Assembly: GCA_003518365.1 (NCBI GenBank)
Contig: DOYU01000019.1
Span: 15,846 to 79,845, forward strand
Direction: 5' to 3'
Length of the DNA stretch: 64,000 nucleotides
Source of the DNA: Candidatus Magasanikiibacteriota bacterium
Lineage (GTDB): Bacteria; Patescibacteriota; Patescibacteriia; Magasanikbacterales; UBA922
Position 1 is the first letter of the stretch. Every line of letters starts with the position of its first letter. The notes beneath the pieces are model-generated. The model ran no database searches, was not told the DNA's origin, and saw only the letters and a program-made list of their open reading frames with translations. Positions 41,045 through 49,583 of the stretch are shown piece by piece. The position numbers and the translations under genes were made by a program.

Positions 41045-41671
41045 TCAAACACCATGTGTAAACAAACTAAGGATAGCAAAACCAATAGCGAGCCCAAATA
41101 TTCCAGCAGCGATTGTCATAAGAAATGGAAAATCAAGCAATAATGCGAACATGGTGAGTGATACCGCGATTACCTGAAAAATCATTTTAATTTTCCCCCA
41201 CAAATTTGCCATGCGCACTGTTTTGAATTTTACTTTGAGAATCACAGCTGAAAGAATAAACAAAATTTCAAATCCTAAAATAACAATGCCCAGCCATATA
41301 TTAAAATTTTGAAAGACCAACAAAATAATAGCAGAACCAACCAACAATTTATCTGCAAGAGGATCTGCAAGAATGCCAAAATTGGTAATTTTATTTTGTG
41401 TACGCGCAAGCGAGCCATCGAGTGCATCAGTAAAGGCAGCAAACAAAAAGAGAAACACCCCCCATGTATATGCATGGGTCGCAAGTAACCAAAATACAAA
41501 TGGTGTGAGTACCATGCGAGTAACCGTAAGAATGTTTGGCGTAATAGATTTTGGGAGCCAACGCAAAATTGTCCATGCCAAAAAACGATCATGAGGATGA
41601 ATATGGTGAGCCTCCTGATATACAAAAAGTGCAGGCTCTGTTGCTTTTGCTTTGTTGATGACTTTTCTCAT
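41045..41671 (-). CDS. CDP-alcohol phosphatidyltransferase
   Basis: 208 residues from the ATG at 41671. The family motif D-x2-D-G-x2-A-R-x8-G-x3-D-x3-D is present as DALDGSLART, then GILADPLADK. It has six hydrophobic helices. It would make phosphatidylglycerol phosphate or a related phospholipid, the only lipid-synthesis enzyme in the window. It is followed by the GT-C gene after four bases. Confidence 0.85.
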   Translation of the reverse strand: MRKVINKAKATEPALFVYQEAHHIHPHDRFLAWTILRWLPKSITPNILTVTRMVLTPFVFWLLATHAYTWGVFLFLFAAFTDALDGSLARTQNKITNFGILADPLADKLLVGSAIILLVFQNFNIWLGIVILGFEILFILSAVILKVKFKTVRMANLWGKIKMIFQVIAVSLTMFALLLDFPFLMTIAAGIFGLAIGFAILSLFTHGV

Positions 41672-41718
41672 ACCACGTATACTATCAGATATCTTCAAAA
41701 AGGAAAAAATATAATTAC

Positions 41719-43809
41719 ATGCATCATCGACTCCCTCCCCTGCTTGTCCTCTCTATTGTACTCCTCCAAGGCGTGTTTCTCCACTCTCCTCTTGTTGGTG
41801 TCAGCGCTCTTTGTATCTACGTCTTCCTCTTTCTCTCTTGGTCAAAGCGTTGTCTGGGCACGCGCATCTATGGTGCGATCGTCCTTCTGACCTATCTCAT
41901 TCTCGCCAATGCACTCGTCTATTATTTCTACGGCACCACGAATATGACGAGTTTCTTGATCCTGGCAGGATCATTTGCGTTTTTCTGGATTCCCCAAAGC
42001 ACACGGCTTGGAGAAACAGTCGTTGCCTTTTGGCAAAAATGGAAAACATACAAAGCAAACCTGCTCCATCCATTCCGAGATACAAAGATTGTCCTGCTTA
42101 CTGTCACAGTTGCCTTTCTCGACACCACACTCCTCGGTCTTCTTTGGTCAAGGCGAACGATCGAACTCATGCCATCACCATGGCAAGCAGTGACTGTCTG
42201 GTTTTTTATCATCTTTACTATTTCTACAATACTTCTCATCTATGCCGTAGCAAAGCATCGCTCTACAGGTATCGCACTCGCCCTGGTATCATTACATCTT
42301 TTTACCATCTATACGATTGCCCCGCTCCTCTATCCACTTGGATTTGGATTTGATGCATTTATACACAGGGCAACGGAACAATGGATTTTTGAATATGGCT
42401 CCATTTCCCCAAAGCAACCGTACTATATCGGACAATACAGCTTTGTCGTCTTCCTTGCCAAACTCACTTATCTGCCACTCTTTTGGATTGATGTCTTGCT
42501 CGTACCTGTTCTGGCAGCCACAGTATTGCCAACAGTTGTGACAACAAGCCTCAGACGTATCTGGCCGGCAATGCAAGCATCATGGCATATTCTTTTGACA
42601 CTTGGCATTGCCCTGATACCATTTTTGTCACTCCACCTTACCACGCCTCATAATCTGGTCGTGCTTCTTTCCCTTCTCACAATATTCACCACACTCGCCT
42701 ATCAAACAGATAAAAAACAGTGGTATATTCCACTTCTTCTGACACTGACAGCACTCATCACTCATCCACTGTTAGGAGCACCTCTGTTTGTATTTTTTAC
42801 CACAGCGGTCCTTGTGAAAAAAGCAACATCATCCGTAGCAAAAATACTATGGATCTTCCTCAGTGGGATAGGACAACTGTTCTTACTGCCAATCATGTTT
42901 ACACTCAATAATCTTCGTACAGGGCATGGTCTGCCGACGCTTGACAATCCATTTACCGCACTCCCCCACTTTCTTGAATTATTTGCCAGACCGTATTGGT
43001 ACTTACAACACGCGCCTTTGCCATGGGAAATAATCTATGCGTGGGAACGAATGATTATTCCACTTACGATTCTTTTTTCCATACTTGGTTTTCTCCTATA
43101 CAAAAGGAAAAAACTGGATCTGTATCTCTATCCGGCAACGGCACTTGCGGTATTTTTGAGTGCATGGCTCTTGAGAACATGGATAACATTCCCAGATGTT
43201 GTGGTGTATGAACAAGGCGACTACCCACTGCGACTTGTGAAAGCGAGTATGCTCTTTCTTTTACCATGGCTTCTCTACGGCATCTATCTTTTCTTTGCTA
43301 GTATAAAAAAACCAGTTTTGAAAAAACTTCTCTTCTTCGGTGTTGCGTGTGCACTGACAATCTCCTTTTACTTTTCCTATCCACAGAGAAATATCAAAGC
43401 ACGGTTTCCAGGATTCAACGTCACACAGGCAGATTTTGATGCAGTAGAATGGATTCATAACAATGAACAAAGCAATTACATCGTCCTTGCAAATCAACTT
43501 GTTTCTGCTGCCGCACTAACGAAATATAGCTTTGCCAAAAGTTATCAGACATCGCTCGGAGAACTCTTCTACTATTCTGTCCCAACAGGCGGACCGCTCT
43601 ATCAACAATACGGCAAGATGCTTTATGAAGGACAACAACGTGAATTCATGGAAGCGGCGATGGATCTAGTCAATGTAGATACAAGTTATTTTGTGGTAAA
43701 CAGCTATTGGGCGAATGCTGACGAAATCATCGACGGTGCAAAAAAAACTGCCGATAACTGGCAGAGCATTGATGATGGCGCTGTATGGATTTTTACATAT
43801 CGAAAATAA
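41719..43809 (+). CDS. Large polytopic membrane protein, probable GT-C glycosyltransferase
   Basis: 696 residues with about 14 hydrophobic helices and a soluble C-terminal domain from about residue 570 (FNVTQADFDAVEWIHNNE). The GFDAFIHRATEQWIFEYGSI loop followed by PYYIGQYSF resembles the 38782 gene. Acidic residues after the early helices are as expected for GT-C enzymes. The gene is divergent from the lipid gene and followed by a bidirectional terminator. The sugar and acceptor are unknown. Confidence 0.55.
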   Translation: MHHRLPPLLVLSIVLLQGVFLHSPLVGVSALCIYVFLFLSWSKRCLGTRIYGAIVLLTYLILANALVYYFYGTTNMTSFLILAGSFAFFWIPQSTRLGETVVAFWQKWKTYKANLLHPFRDTKIVLLTVTVAFLDTTLLGLLWSRRTIELMPSPWQAVTVWFFIIFTISTILLIYAVAKHRSTGIALALVSLHLFTIYTIAPLLYPLGFGFDAFIHRATEQWIFEYGSISPKQPYYIGQYSFVVFLAKLTYLPLFWIDVLLVPVLAATVLPTVVTTSLRRIWPAMQASWHILLTLGIALIPFLSLHLTTPHNLVVLLSLLTIFTTLAYQTDKKQWYIPLLLTLTALITHPLLGAPLFVFFTTAVLVKKATSSVAKILWIFLSGIGQLFLLPIMFTLNNLRTGHGLPTLDNPFTALPHFLELFARPYWYLQHAPLPWEIIYAWERMIIPLTILFSILGFLLYKRKKLDLYLYPATALAVFLSAWLLRTWITFPDVVVYEQGDYPLRLVKASMLFLLPWLLYGIYLFFASIKKPVLKKLLFFGVACALTISFYFSYPQRNIKARFPGFNVTQADFDAVEWIHNNEQSNYIVLANQLVSAAALTKYSFAKSYQTSLGELFYYSVPTGGPLYQQYGKMLYEGQQREFMEAAMDLVNVDTSYFVVNSYWANADEIIDGAKKTADNWQSIDDGAVWIFTYRK

Positions 43810-43824
43810 ACAAGGCACTCATAT

Positions 43825-43862
43825 AAAAAACATCCTATACACATATATGGATGTTTTTTATG
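43825..43862. terminator. Bidirectional terminator
   Basis: aaaaaacatcc (43825-43835) with ggatgtttttt (43849-43859). It has an A-run and a T-run, serving the plus-strand GT-C gene and the minus-strand orphan gene. Confidence 0.9.
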
Positions 43863-43990
43863 CCTCAATTATGTGTATATCGCTACACAGAACAATTGGA
43901 AGGAGATACGCAGAGCGATACCTCCCCCTCCCACTCCCCACCACATCATCAGTACAGACGAAAAAGGCAAAGAGAAAAAGAACGAAATCA

Positions 43991-44461
43991 TCACACCAGT
44001 ATCTTCGAAGCAGATCCGTTACGGATAGCTCGAATGACAACTGATTGCATGGCTTTTGGTGTTACAACGACACACCGAATAGTCCGCTTGACCACCGATC
44101 CGGTAGGACCGAACGTATCTTCACCAACGACGACATAGCTTCCACCCTGGATCAGGGTATGCGCCGACGCATGATAGATACAGGAAACCTTGTCAACATG
44201 GGAATACGGACCGCTCGCACTGATAGTATCATCCCCAGAGGGAGACAGACGCGTTGCATCCGTCACATACCAATGCGTACAGTGTGCTCCATCTCGATGT
44301 GCACAGTTGCCTGCCGGTGGGACAAGAACGGAAATGTCATCGGTACACCGATAGACAATGAAGAAAGATGTAGATTTGACACCCGCTTCCAACAAAGCAA
44401 TCCGAATCAGATACGGGACAGCGCAACGAGCACGTGAAGTCCAACGCTCAAAATTCACCAT
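43991..44461 (-). CDS. Orphan protein of unknown function
   Basis: 156 residues from the ATG at 44461, picked for the agggagaacc ribosome site. A frame seven codons longer lacks one. It is rich in Val, Thr, Ser and Gly with several cysteines (YRCTDD, GNCAHRDGAHCTHW, VSCIYH, IRCVVV), suggesting a beta-rich fold, possibly with metal or disulfide. No signal peptide is visible. It stands alone between the GT-C gene and a GT4 gene with its own promoter. No homologue recognised. Confidence 0.6.
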   Translation of the reverse strand: MVNFERWTSRARCAVPYLIRIALLEAGVKSTSFFIVYRCTDDISVLVPPAGNCAHRDGAHCTHWYVTDATRLSPSGDDTISASGPYSHVDKVSCIYHASAHTLIQGGSYVVVGEDTFGPTGSVVKRTIRCVVVTPKAMQSVVIRAIRNGSASKILV

Positions 44462-44529
44462 GGTTCTCCCTAAAGCCATCATAAAAGAGAATGCATTTCT
44501 CTCTTATCACGGCGTTAGGAATCAGACGG

Positions 44530-44558
44530 ATACTACCTAAAAAAACATGCTTTAGCAA
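44530..44558 (-). promoter_or_regulatory. Promoter of the 43991 orphan, nested in the upstream terminator
   Basis: TTGCTA (44558-44553), 17 bases, TAGTAT (44535-44530) on the minus strand. The -35 lies in the loop of the GT4 terminator hairpin. Confidence 0.6.
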
Positions 44559-44564
44559 GCATGT
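44538..44564 (-). terminator. Terminator of the GT4 gene
   Basis: acatgctt (44545-44552) pairs with aagcatgt (44557-44564), then seven T on the minus strand. Confidence 0.85.
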
Positions 44565-44575
44565 TCTATGTAGTG

Positions 44576-45766
44576 TTATGTATTTGTATACAGTGCAAGC
44601 AATGTAGGCACGTATTCTTGTGACGCCATTGCTTCCAAAAAGGTACCGGTGTGCTCCCCCATCTCTGCAACTTCCGCAGCGTGTCCAAGACACCATGCTA
44701 ATTTTTCTTGCAAATGTTTTTCATCACCGGCTCTAAACGTCATTCCCTGTTTTCCTTCTTCAATAAGCTCTGCAATGCCTTCAATATGACTCGCCAAGAC
44801 CGGCACCCCAAACGCAAAACTTTCAAAAATAACGGTTGGGGAATTTTCATAACAGAGCGACGGCACAATGACCATATCAGCTTCAGCAAACACTCGAGGA
44901 AGTTCATCTCTACTCACCCTTCCGTGAATGACAATTCTATTATCTTTTTCTGCTACCTTTTTTACCTCGTCCAACTTCGATCCATCACCCACAATATGGA
45001 GTTCACATTCTTTATCCGTTTGAAAATTTAAAAAAGTATTCAAGAGAAATAATACACCTTTATGCTCCTCCACTTGTCCTATGTAATAAAACGTGAACGT
45101 ATGGTGAGTGTTACGTGCTACATGTTTCGTGTTACGTGATCCAAAGGTCATCGGATTTCTCAGCTGCACAAATTCTGAGTGAGAAAAAAACTTCCACCGT
45201 CGATAAAATTCCAATAAAAAATTGGAAGGCGAAATAACCACATCAGGAGAACCCATAAGACGACGCATCATTGCTGCATACACTCGTGTTGGCAGTCCAT
45301 TATAGCGAAAGGAATGTTCTTTTTGTTTCAAAATAATGCCACTGGGCTCTACAAGCTGAACATCATGAACAGTGTGCACATGACGAATACCCAGTGAACG
45401 AATCACATGCGGGATCAAAAATCCTAATCCCATCAAATTGTGTGTATGTACCACATCAGGACGTTCTTTTTCGAGTACATCTCGAACAAATCGCGCAGAG
45501 CCACGGTGAAACATATCGACGACATGCCACAAGAAACGCATGAAGAATGAATGTGTATGACTATCCGTGTAGAAAAAGAAATTCTTTGGTTCATATTCCC
45601 AAATTGCCAAATTGCCAAATTTCCCAATTGCCTTCGATTTTCCAAGCGTAATCAAAAGCACCTCATGCCCAGCATCAAGCAGACCTGCCACAGTCTTCTC
45701 TACTACCTGCTCTGCCCCACCACGAGCGAGCGGTGGATATAAATTGTTTATGATACAGATTTTCAT
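44576..45766 (-). CDS. Family 4 glycosyltransferase (GT-B)
   Basis: 396 residues from the ATG at 45766 (MKICIINNLYPPLARGGAEQ); a start six codons earlier is possible. The C-terminal donor site reads PSLCYENSPTVIFESFAFG followed by VPVLASHIEGIAELI, typical GT4. Two in-frame repeats are visible: 45598-45633 (encoding AIGKFGNLAIWEYE) and 45103-45142 (encoding SRNTKHVARNTHH), the latter between the two Rossmann domains. The donor is unknown. Confidence 0.9.
   Translation of the reverse strand: MKICIINNLYPPLARGGAEQVVEKTVAGLLDAGHEVLLITLGKSKAIGKFGNLAIWEYEPKNFFFYTDSHTHSFFMRFLWHVVDMFHRGSARFVRDVLEKERPDVVHTHNLMGLGFLIPHVIRSLGIRHVHTVHDVQLVEPSGIILKQKEHSFRYNGLPTRVYAAMMRRLMGSPDVVISPSNFLLEFYRRWKFFSHSEFVQLRNPMTFGSRNTKHVARNTHHTFTFYYIGQVEEHKGVLFLLNTFLNFQTDKECELHIVGDGSKLDEVKKVAEKDNRIVIHGRVSRDELPRVFAEADMVIVPSLCYENSPTVIFESFAFGVPVLASHIEGIAELIEEGKQGMTFRAGDEKHLQEKLAWCLGHAAEVAEMGEHTGTFLEAMASQEYVPTLLALYTNT
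45598..45633. repeat. In-frame intragenic repeat (caaattgc) in the GT4 gene
   Basis: aaattgccaaattgccaaatttcccaattgcc: the priA/Mpl word read on the opposite strand, giving GKFGNLAIW. Confidence 0.75.
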
Positions 45767-45901
45767 GGATGTACTACTATTCATTGCTTGACAGTATAGT
45801 GAAAGATCTGAAATGCTGCAATTATTCTTATTGTTCTATTGTTATATTGCTTTATTGTTGCCCTACTTAGCAAGACAAAAATGTAACGCAATTAATTATA
45901 T

Positions 45902-45959
45902 AAAAAAACACCATAGCAGGTGTAAGGAACGCCCGCGCCATCGAAGATCGATGGCGCGG
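45902..45959 (-). terminator. Double hairpin and terminator after the 45983 orphan gene
   Basis: A 12-bp stem ccgcgccatcga/tcgatggcgcgg with a three-base loop (45933-45959). Then acacc/ggtgt with a run of T on the minus strand (45902-45923). Confidence 0.8.
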
Positions 45960-45982
45960 ACATCCGTGCCAGAAACGGATCG

Positions 45983-46480
45983 TTAACGATAGAACCGCCC
46001 GTCGAGCATGGTGCGTTCGAGCGTGCCCAGGCGAGCCTCCCAGTCCCGCCAGCCCAAGACCTTCGTCGCCGCGACAAGACGGACAACCAACGCTATCACC
46101 TTCGGGTAGATCTCGGCAACAGCATCGCCAAGGTACCGATGATGCAGGTATGTATTGATGTCGCTCCAGCTGACCAACAGTCCCGAAGGAAAACTGGGAT
46201 GCACTCCATCCCAGTGGCCGAGATGCCAGTACTCCCAGCCTTCAGCATGCCTTTCAGTCGGCCTCACGAGGTACTCTTCGTAGTGCTGGAGGACCCGTGT
46301 ATACCACATCACCCAGGCCTCTGTGACAGTGCTCTGAAGCATAGGCACGCCCACCAAGACTCTCAAAGCCTCGCGAATTCTACAAAACTCATCGGAAGTC
46401 CAGACACGATCCGTGTCAGCCAAAGTGACGGCGACATAGGCAGCGGCCTCCGAGAAATTTGTAAACATCGTCACGTCCAT
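45983..46480 (-). CDS. Orphan protein of unknown function (Trp/Tyr-rich)
   Basis: 165 residues starting MDVTMFTNFSEAAAYVAV after a gaggaacttc ribosome site. A central aromatic segment (WEYWHLGHWDGVHPSFPSG) lies between two helical parts (IREALRVLVGVPMLQ; IYPKVIALVVRLVAATKV). There is no membrane helix long enough for an anchor and no known domain. It is GC-rich: 46021-46080 has 43 G/C of 60. It carries its own promoter (46530-46558) and double-hairpin 3' end. The function is unknown. Confidence 0.65.
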   Translation of the reverse strand: MDVTMFTNFSEAAAYVAVTLADTDRVWTSDEFCRIREALRVLVGVPMLQSTVTEAWVMWYTRVLQHYEEYLVRPTERHAEGWEYWHLGHWDGVHPSFPSGLLVSWSDINTYLHHRYLGDAVAEIYPKVIALVVRLVAATKVLGWRDWEARLGTLERTMLDGRFYR

Positions 46481-46529
46481 GAAGTTCCTCGCAGTCTCAG
46501 GCTAAGGTCCGTCCAAAGCATGATATCTA

Positions 46530-46558
46530 AACCTAGCCCGAATATGTGTATTTGTCAA
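46530..46558 (-). promoter_or_regulatory. Promoter of the 45983 orphan gene
   Basis: TTGACA (46558-46553), 17 bases, TAGGTT (46535-46530) on the minus strand. Confidence 0.75.
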
Positions 46559-46663
46559 TATAATCCTACCTAGAAAAATATCGTTCTTTTTACTTTTTCA
46601 GTATATGATACTAAAATAATTTTTTTCATACACAGCCTCCCCACACCCCTTCCCCAACCCAGC

Positions 46664-46692
46664 TTGCCCGAAGCTGATTTATCCGTTAGGAT
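46664..46692 (+). promoter_or_regulatory. dnaB promoter, almost leaderless
   Basis: TTGCCC (46664-46669), 17 bases, TAGGAT (46687-46692). The -10 ends nine bases before the ATG at 46702, so the start site should fall next to the start codon. Confidence 0.65.
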
Positions 46693-46701
46693 AGAGGTCC
46701 T

Positions 46702-48120
46702 ATGTTAGACGAACTCGCCCGCATACCTCCGCATAATATAGAAGCAGAACGATCCCTCTTGGGCTCTATTTTGATAGATAAGGAAGCCATGGTGAAGATT
46801 GCAGATCAAATTGATGTTGAAGATTTTTATAAAAAAACCCATGAACAGATTTTTGACAGCATGCGTGAATTGTATGCAAAAAATGAACCGGTTGATGTAT
46901 TGACACTCGGAAATAAGTTGGAAGAAAAAAAATTGATTGAAAGCATTGGTGGACGAAGCTATCTTGTCGGATTGTCGAACGCTGTCCCAACGGCATCCCA
47001 CATCACCCAATACGCAAAAATTATAAAGAAAAAAGCTACGCTCAGAAAGCTGCTCACAGCGGCAGAACACATCAATAAGCTGGGCTACAAAGAAGATGTG
47101 GATGATGTAGAACAAGTGCTCGACGATGCCATGCAGCATCTCTACGGCATCACCCAAAAACATCTCAAACAAAATTTTGTTCCCATCAATACCATTCTCC
47201 ACAATGCCTTTGAACGCATGGACGAACTCCACAAAGATCGTGGCAAACTTCGTGGTGTACCATCAGGCTTTACCAAGCTTGATGAACTCATGGCAGGATT
47301 CCAAAAATCAGATCTTGTCATTCTCGCTGCCCGCCCGTCTGTTGGGAAAACATCTCTTGCACTTGATTTTGCAAGAAATGCCGCTATCAGAGGAAAAGCA
47401 AAAGTAGGGATTTTTTCACTCGAAATGAGTAAAGAACAACTGGTTGATCGTTTGCTGTGTGCTGAAGCTGGCGTGGACTTATGGAAAATGAGAACCGGCA
47501 ACTTGTCAGATCGCCCAGATAGCAATGACTTCCCCAAAATCGGGCATGCTATGGGCTTACTGTCTGACGCGAAAATATTTATCGATGACAATGCCGGACA
47601 AAATGTCCTACAAATTCGGACGAAAGCAAGACGATTGCAAGCAGAACATGGGCTCGATCTCATCATTATCGACTACTTGCAGCTCATGAATACGACCGGC
47701 AGTAGAAACAATGACAATCGTGTCCAAGAAGTGGCCGAGATGAGTCGTGGGCTCAAACTGCTCGCTCGTGAACTCAATGTTCCCGTCCTCTGTCTCTCCC
47801 AGCTGTCTCGTGCCGTAGAACAAACAAAACCGGCCATTCCAAAGTTGTCACACCTTCGTGATTCTGGTAGTATTGAACAAGATGCTGACATTGTGATGTT
47901 TATCTATCGCAAATCGTCAGACAGAAACTACCAACTCGAAGAAATTCCACCAGACGAACGAAATATCGGAGAAATTCACGTTGCCAAACATCGAAATGGT
48001 CCAACCGGCGTTGTCAAAGTCTTCTTTGACGCAGCGCGAGCCAGCTACCGCAATCTGGATACGCAGTTTGAAGCCAGTGCACCACAATATCCCCCACAAC
48101 AAAAACCACCATCATTTTAG
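46702..48120 (+). CDS. dnaB: Replicative DNA helicase
   Basis: 472 residues. N-terminal domain starting MLDELARIPPHNIEAERSLLG. RecA-like motor with Walker A ARPSVGKTSLALD, the GIFSLEMSKEQLVDRLLC motif, Walker B LIIIDYLQLM and the C-terminal DLRDSGSIEQDAD-type block (here HLRDSGSIEQ). It unwinds DNA at the fork. No intein or insertion is visible. The ybaB-recR pair follows on the same strand. Confidence 0.97.
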   Translation: MLDELARIPPHNIEAERSLLGSILIDKEAMVKIADQIDVEDFYKKTHEQIFDSMRELYAKNEPVDVLTLGNKLEEKKLIESIGGRSYLVGLSNAVPTASHITQYAKIIKKKATLRKLLTAAEHINKLGYKEDVDDVEQVLDDAMQHLYGITQKHLKQNFVPINTILHNAFERMDELHKDRGKLRGVPSGFTKLDELMAGFQKSDLVILAARPSVGKTSLALDFARNAAIRGKAKVGIFSLEMSKEQLVDRLLCAEAGVDLWKMRTGNLSDRPDSNDFPKIGHAMGLLSDAKIFIDDNAGQNVLQIRTKARRLQAEHGLDLIIIDYLQLMNTTGSRNNDNRVQEVAEMSRGLKLLARELNVPVLCLSQLSRAVEQTKPAIPKLSHLRDSGSIEQDADIVMFIYRKSSDRNYQLEEIPPDERNIGEIHVAKHRNGPTGVVKVFFDAARASYRNLDTQFEASAPQYPPQQKPPSF

Positions 48121-48191
48121 TAACAGGCTTGTAATGACGAGAAAGCCTTCTCAGCCTTCCTTGCCTCCCAAGCCTTCTAAGCCTTATTTCT

Positions 48192-48488
48192 ATGCTCAAC
48201 AAACTCAAGCAATTCAAAGATATCCGAGAACAAGCAAAGACCCTCCAAAACACACTCTCTCAAGAAAGCGTCACCGTGAAAGAAGGTGGGGTCTCACTTG
48301 TCATGGATGGAAATCTTTCTGTAAAATCTCTTGATATTGAAGAAGACATGCTCTCACCAAATAAAAAGGAAAAACTCCAAAAAGACATCATGAAAGCCTA
48401 CGAAGAAGCCATGAAAAAAATGCAACGCATCATGGCAATGAAAATGAAAGAAATGGGTGGATTGCCAAATATTCCAGGACTCAGTTAA
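48192..48488 (+). CDS. YbaB/EbfC nucleoid-associated protein
   Basis: 98 residues: MLNKLKQFKDIREQAKTLQ, then VMDGNLSVKSLDIEEDML and a helical tail with IMAMKMKEMGGLPNIPGLS. This fits the YbaB fold (dimeric DNA-binding tweezers). As in many bacteria it lies just before recR. Confidence 0.85.
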   Translation: MLNKLKQFKDIREQAKTLQNTLSQESVTVKEGGVSLVMDGNLSVKSLDIEEDMLSPNKKEKLQKDIMKAYEEAMKKMQRIMAMKMKEMGGLPNIPGLS

Positions 48489-48575
48489 TTCAGAGTTCTC
48501 AGTTCAAGGTTCAAAGGAAATTAATACATGCATGTTTTGTAATTTGTTTTTTTCTTGTATCTTGTACCTTACAAC

Positions 48576-49175
48576 ATGTACTCAAAATCAATAGAACAAC
48601 TCATCAAAGCATTTAGTAAACTTCCGAGCGTGGGCCCGCGAACCGCTGAGCGGTTCGTTTTTCATTTGTTGAAATCTGGAAAAAAAGATGCTGCAGAAAT
48701 TACAAATGCACTGAAGGGACTCATTGAAAATATCAAAAGTTGCGAGATCTGTTGGGATTTTTCAGATACGTCGCCGTGCAAGATATGCGCTGACACAAAA
48801 CGAGATGCATCAGCGCTGTGTATAGTGACAGAATCACAAGAATTGCAGCAAATAGAAAAAACAGGTGCATTCACTGGCAGATACCATGTGCTTCGTGGTG
48901 TAATAAAGCCAGGCAATCCAGACAGTGTGAAATATTTGAAAGTTGCTGAATTGCTAAAACGAGTGAAAATAGATGACGTGAAAGAAATCATTCTGGCACT
49001 CAACCCCGATCTTCCCGGTGAAACAACCATGCTCTATTTACAAAATGTAATGAAAAAAGAATCTCCAGATATCAAGGTCACTCGTCTTGCGCGAGGATTG
49101 CCAATGGGAAGTGACCTGCAATATGCTGATGAGATCACACTCGGAAGTGCACTGAAAAACAGAACACAAACATAA
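48576..49175 (+). CDS. recR: Recombination protein RecR
   Basis: 199 residues from the ATG at 48576 (MYSKSIEQLIKAFSKLPSVG). It has a helix-hairpin-helix (LPSVGPRTAERFVFHLL), a four-cysteine zinc site (CEICWDFSDTSPCKIC), the Toprim domain (CIVTESQELQQIEKTGAFTG, ILALNPDLPGETTM) and a C-terminal Walker-B-like part (VTRLARGLPMGSDLQYADE). RecR loads RecA with RecO/RecF for gap repair. It ends directly at its terminator. Confidence 0.95.
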   Translation: MYSKSIEQLIKAFSKLPSVGPRTAERFVFHLLKSGKKDAAEITNALKGLIENIKSCEICWDFSDTSPCKICADTKRDASALCIVTESQELQQIEKTGAFTGRYHVLRGVIKPGNPDSVKYLKVAELLKRVKIDDVKEIILALNPDLPGETTMLYLQNVMKKESPDIKVTRLARGLPMGSDLQYADEITLGSALKNRTQT

Positions 49176-49199
49176 AACTGCCACGAATGGCAGTTTTTT
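49174..49199. terminator. Bidirectional terminator at the recR end
   Basis: aaaactgcca/tggcagtttt with a short loop, T-run on the plus strand and also T-rich on the minus strand. It can stop recR from the left and the RNA gene from the right. Confidence 0.85.
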
Positions 49200-49513
49200 A
49201 AGATGAAGGGGTAGCTACGGTGACCCCTTGTACTAGTAACGAGAATTAACGCGTTCCACCCGCCAACATGGCGCCTTCCTGAGCCTTTCGGCCCATGTGC
49301 ATGTGGGTACCCACGTTCCTTGTCGTGATGTAACGAAGAGGCATTCCACTGGATTTGGGTTTCCCCTTGCTCAGCGGGAGCAGGTCTCATCGTATTGTCA
49401 CGACTATGCGTCCTAGACGCTCGATACCTACCCCAGTTTAAGGGGTTGCTCGCGAACGGGCACAGCACAAAAGGCTGTCGGTGAGGGTGTGTATGCAAAG
49501 GTCACCGTAGCTC
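49175..49513 (-). ncRNA. Candidate structured non-coding RNA, about 335 nt, family unknown
   Basis: The ends pair over 13 perfect bases (49213-49225 with 49500-49512). Inside are a gtcgtga/tcacgac stem (49323-49329 with 49398-49404) with a second helix nested in it, and hairpins acccc/ggggt (49430-49446), acagc/gctgt (49462-49478), cgcca/tggcg (49261-49273) and gtgggtacccac (49303-49314). A -10 box TAGTAT at 49525-49520 on the minus strand puts the transcript start at the base of the end helix, and the terminator at 49174-49199 ends it. No reading frame of useful length is present. The strand is inferred from the -10 position; the region is more GC-rich than its surroundings. It matches none of RNase P, tmRNA, SRP or 6S as I know them. 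Confidence 0.6.
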
Positions 49514-49519
49514 ACAGAC

Positions 49520-49525
49520 ATACTA
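49520..49525 (-). promoter_or_regulatory. -10 element of the RNA gene
   Basis: TAGTAT on the minus strand, seven bases before the predicted RNA start. The -35 position (ctttta) is weak. Confidence 0.45.
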
Positions 49526-49542
49526 TCACACTTCTTCACAAA

Positions 49543-49574
49543 TAAAAGACTACCCTTTGTGGATAGTCTTTTTG
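49543..49574. terminator. Bidirectional terminator between the RNA gene and rplU
   Basis: aaaagactacc/ggatagtcttttt hairpin. It ends rplU on the minus strand; the symmetric T-run would also stop plus-strand transcripts. Confidence 0.8.
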
Positions 49575-49583
49575 CGGTGTGAG

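Noticed and set aside
43851..44138. Plus-strand frame of 95 codons opposite the 43991 orphan
   Set aside because: It begins inside a terminator hairpin, is low-complexity (His/Arg/Thr) and lacks a ribosome site.
49213..49512. Small transposable element with 13-bp terminal inverted repeats
   Set aside because: There is no target-site duplication or second copy in the window, and the interior has compatible nested RNA helices and a -10 box at the right place, which fit an RNA gene better.
49175..49513. RNase P RNA, tmRNA or SRP RNA
   Set aside because: A stretch ggggaaaccc...ccagtgg recalls part of RNase P RNA, but the universal GAGGAAAGUCC and ACAGAA segments are missing. There is no tRNA-like end or tag frame for tmRNA, and no GGAAG/AGCAG loop for SRP.
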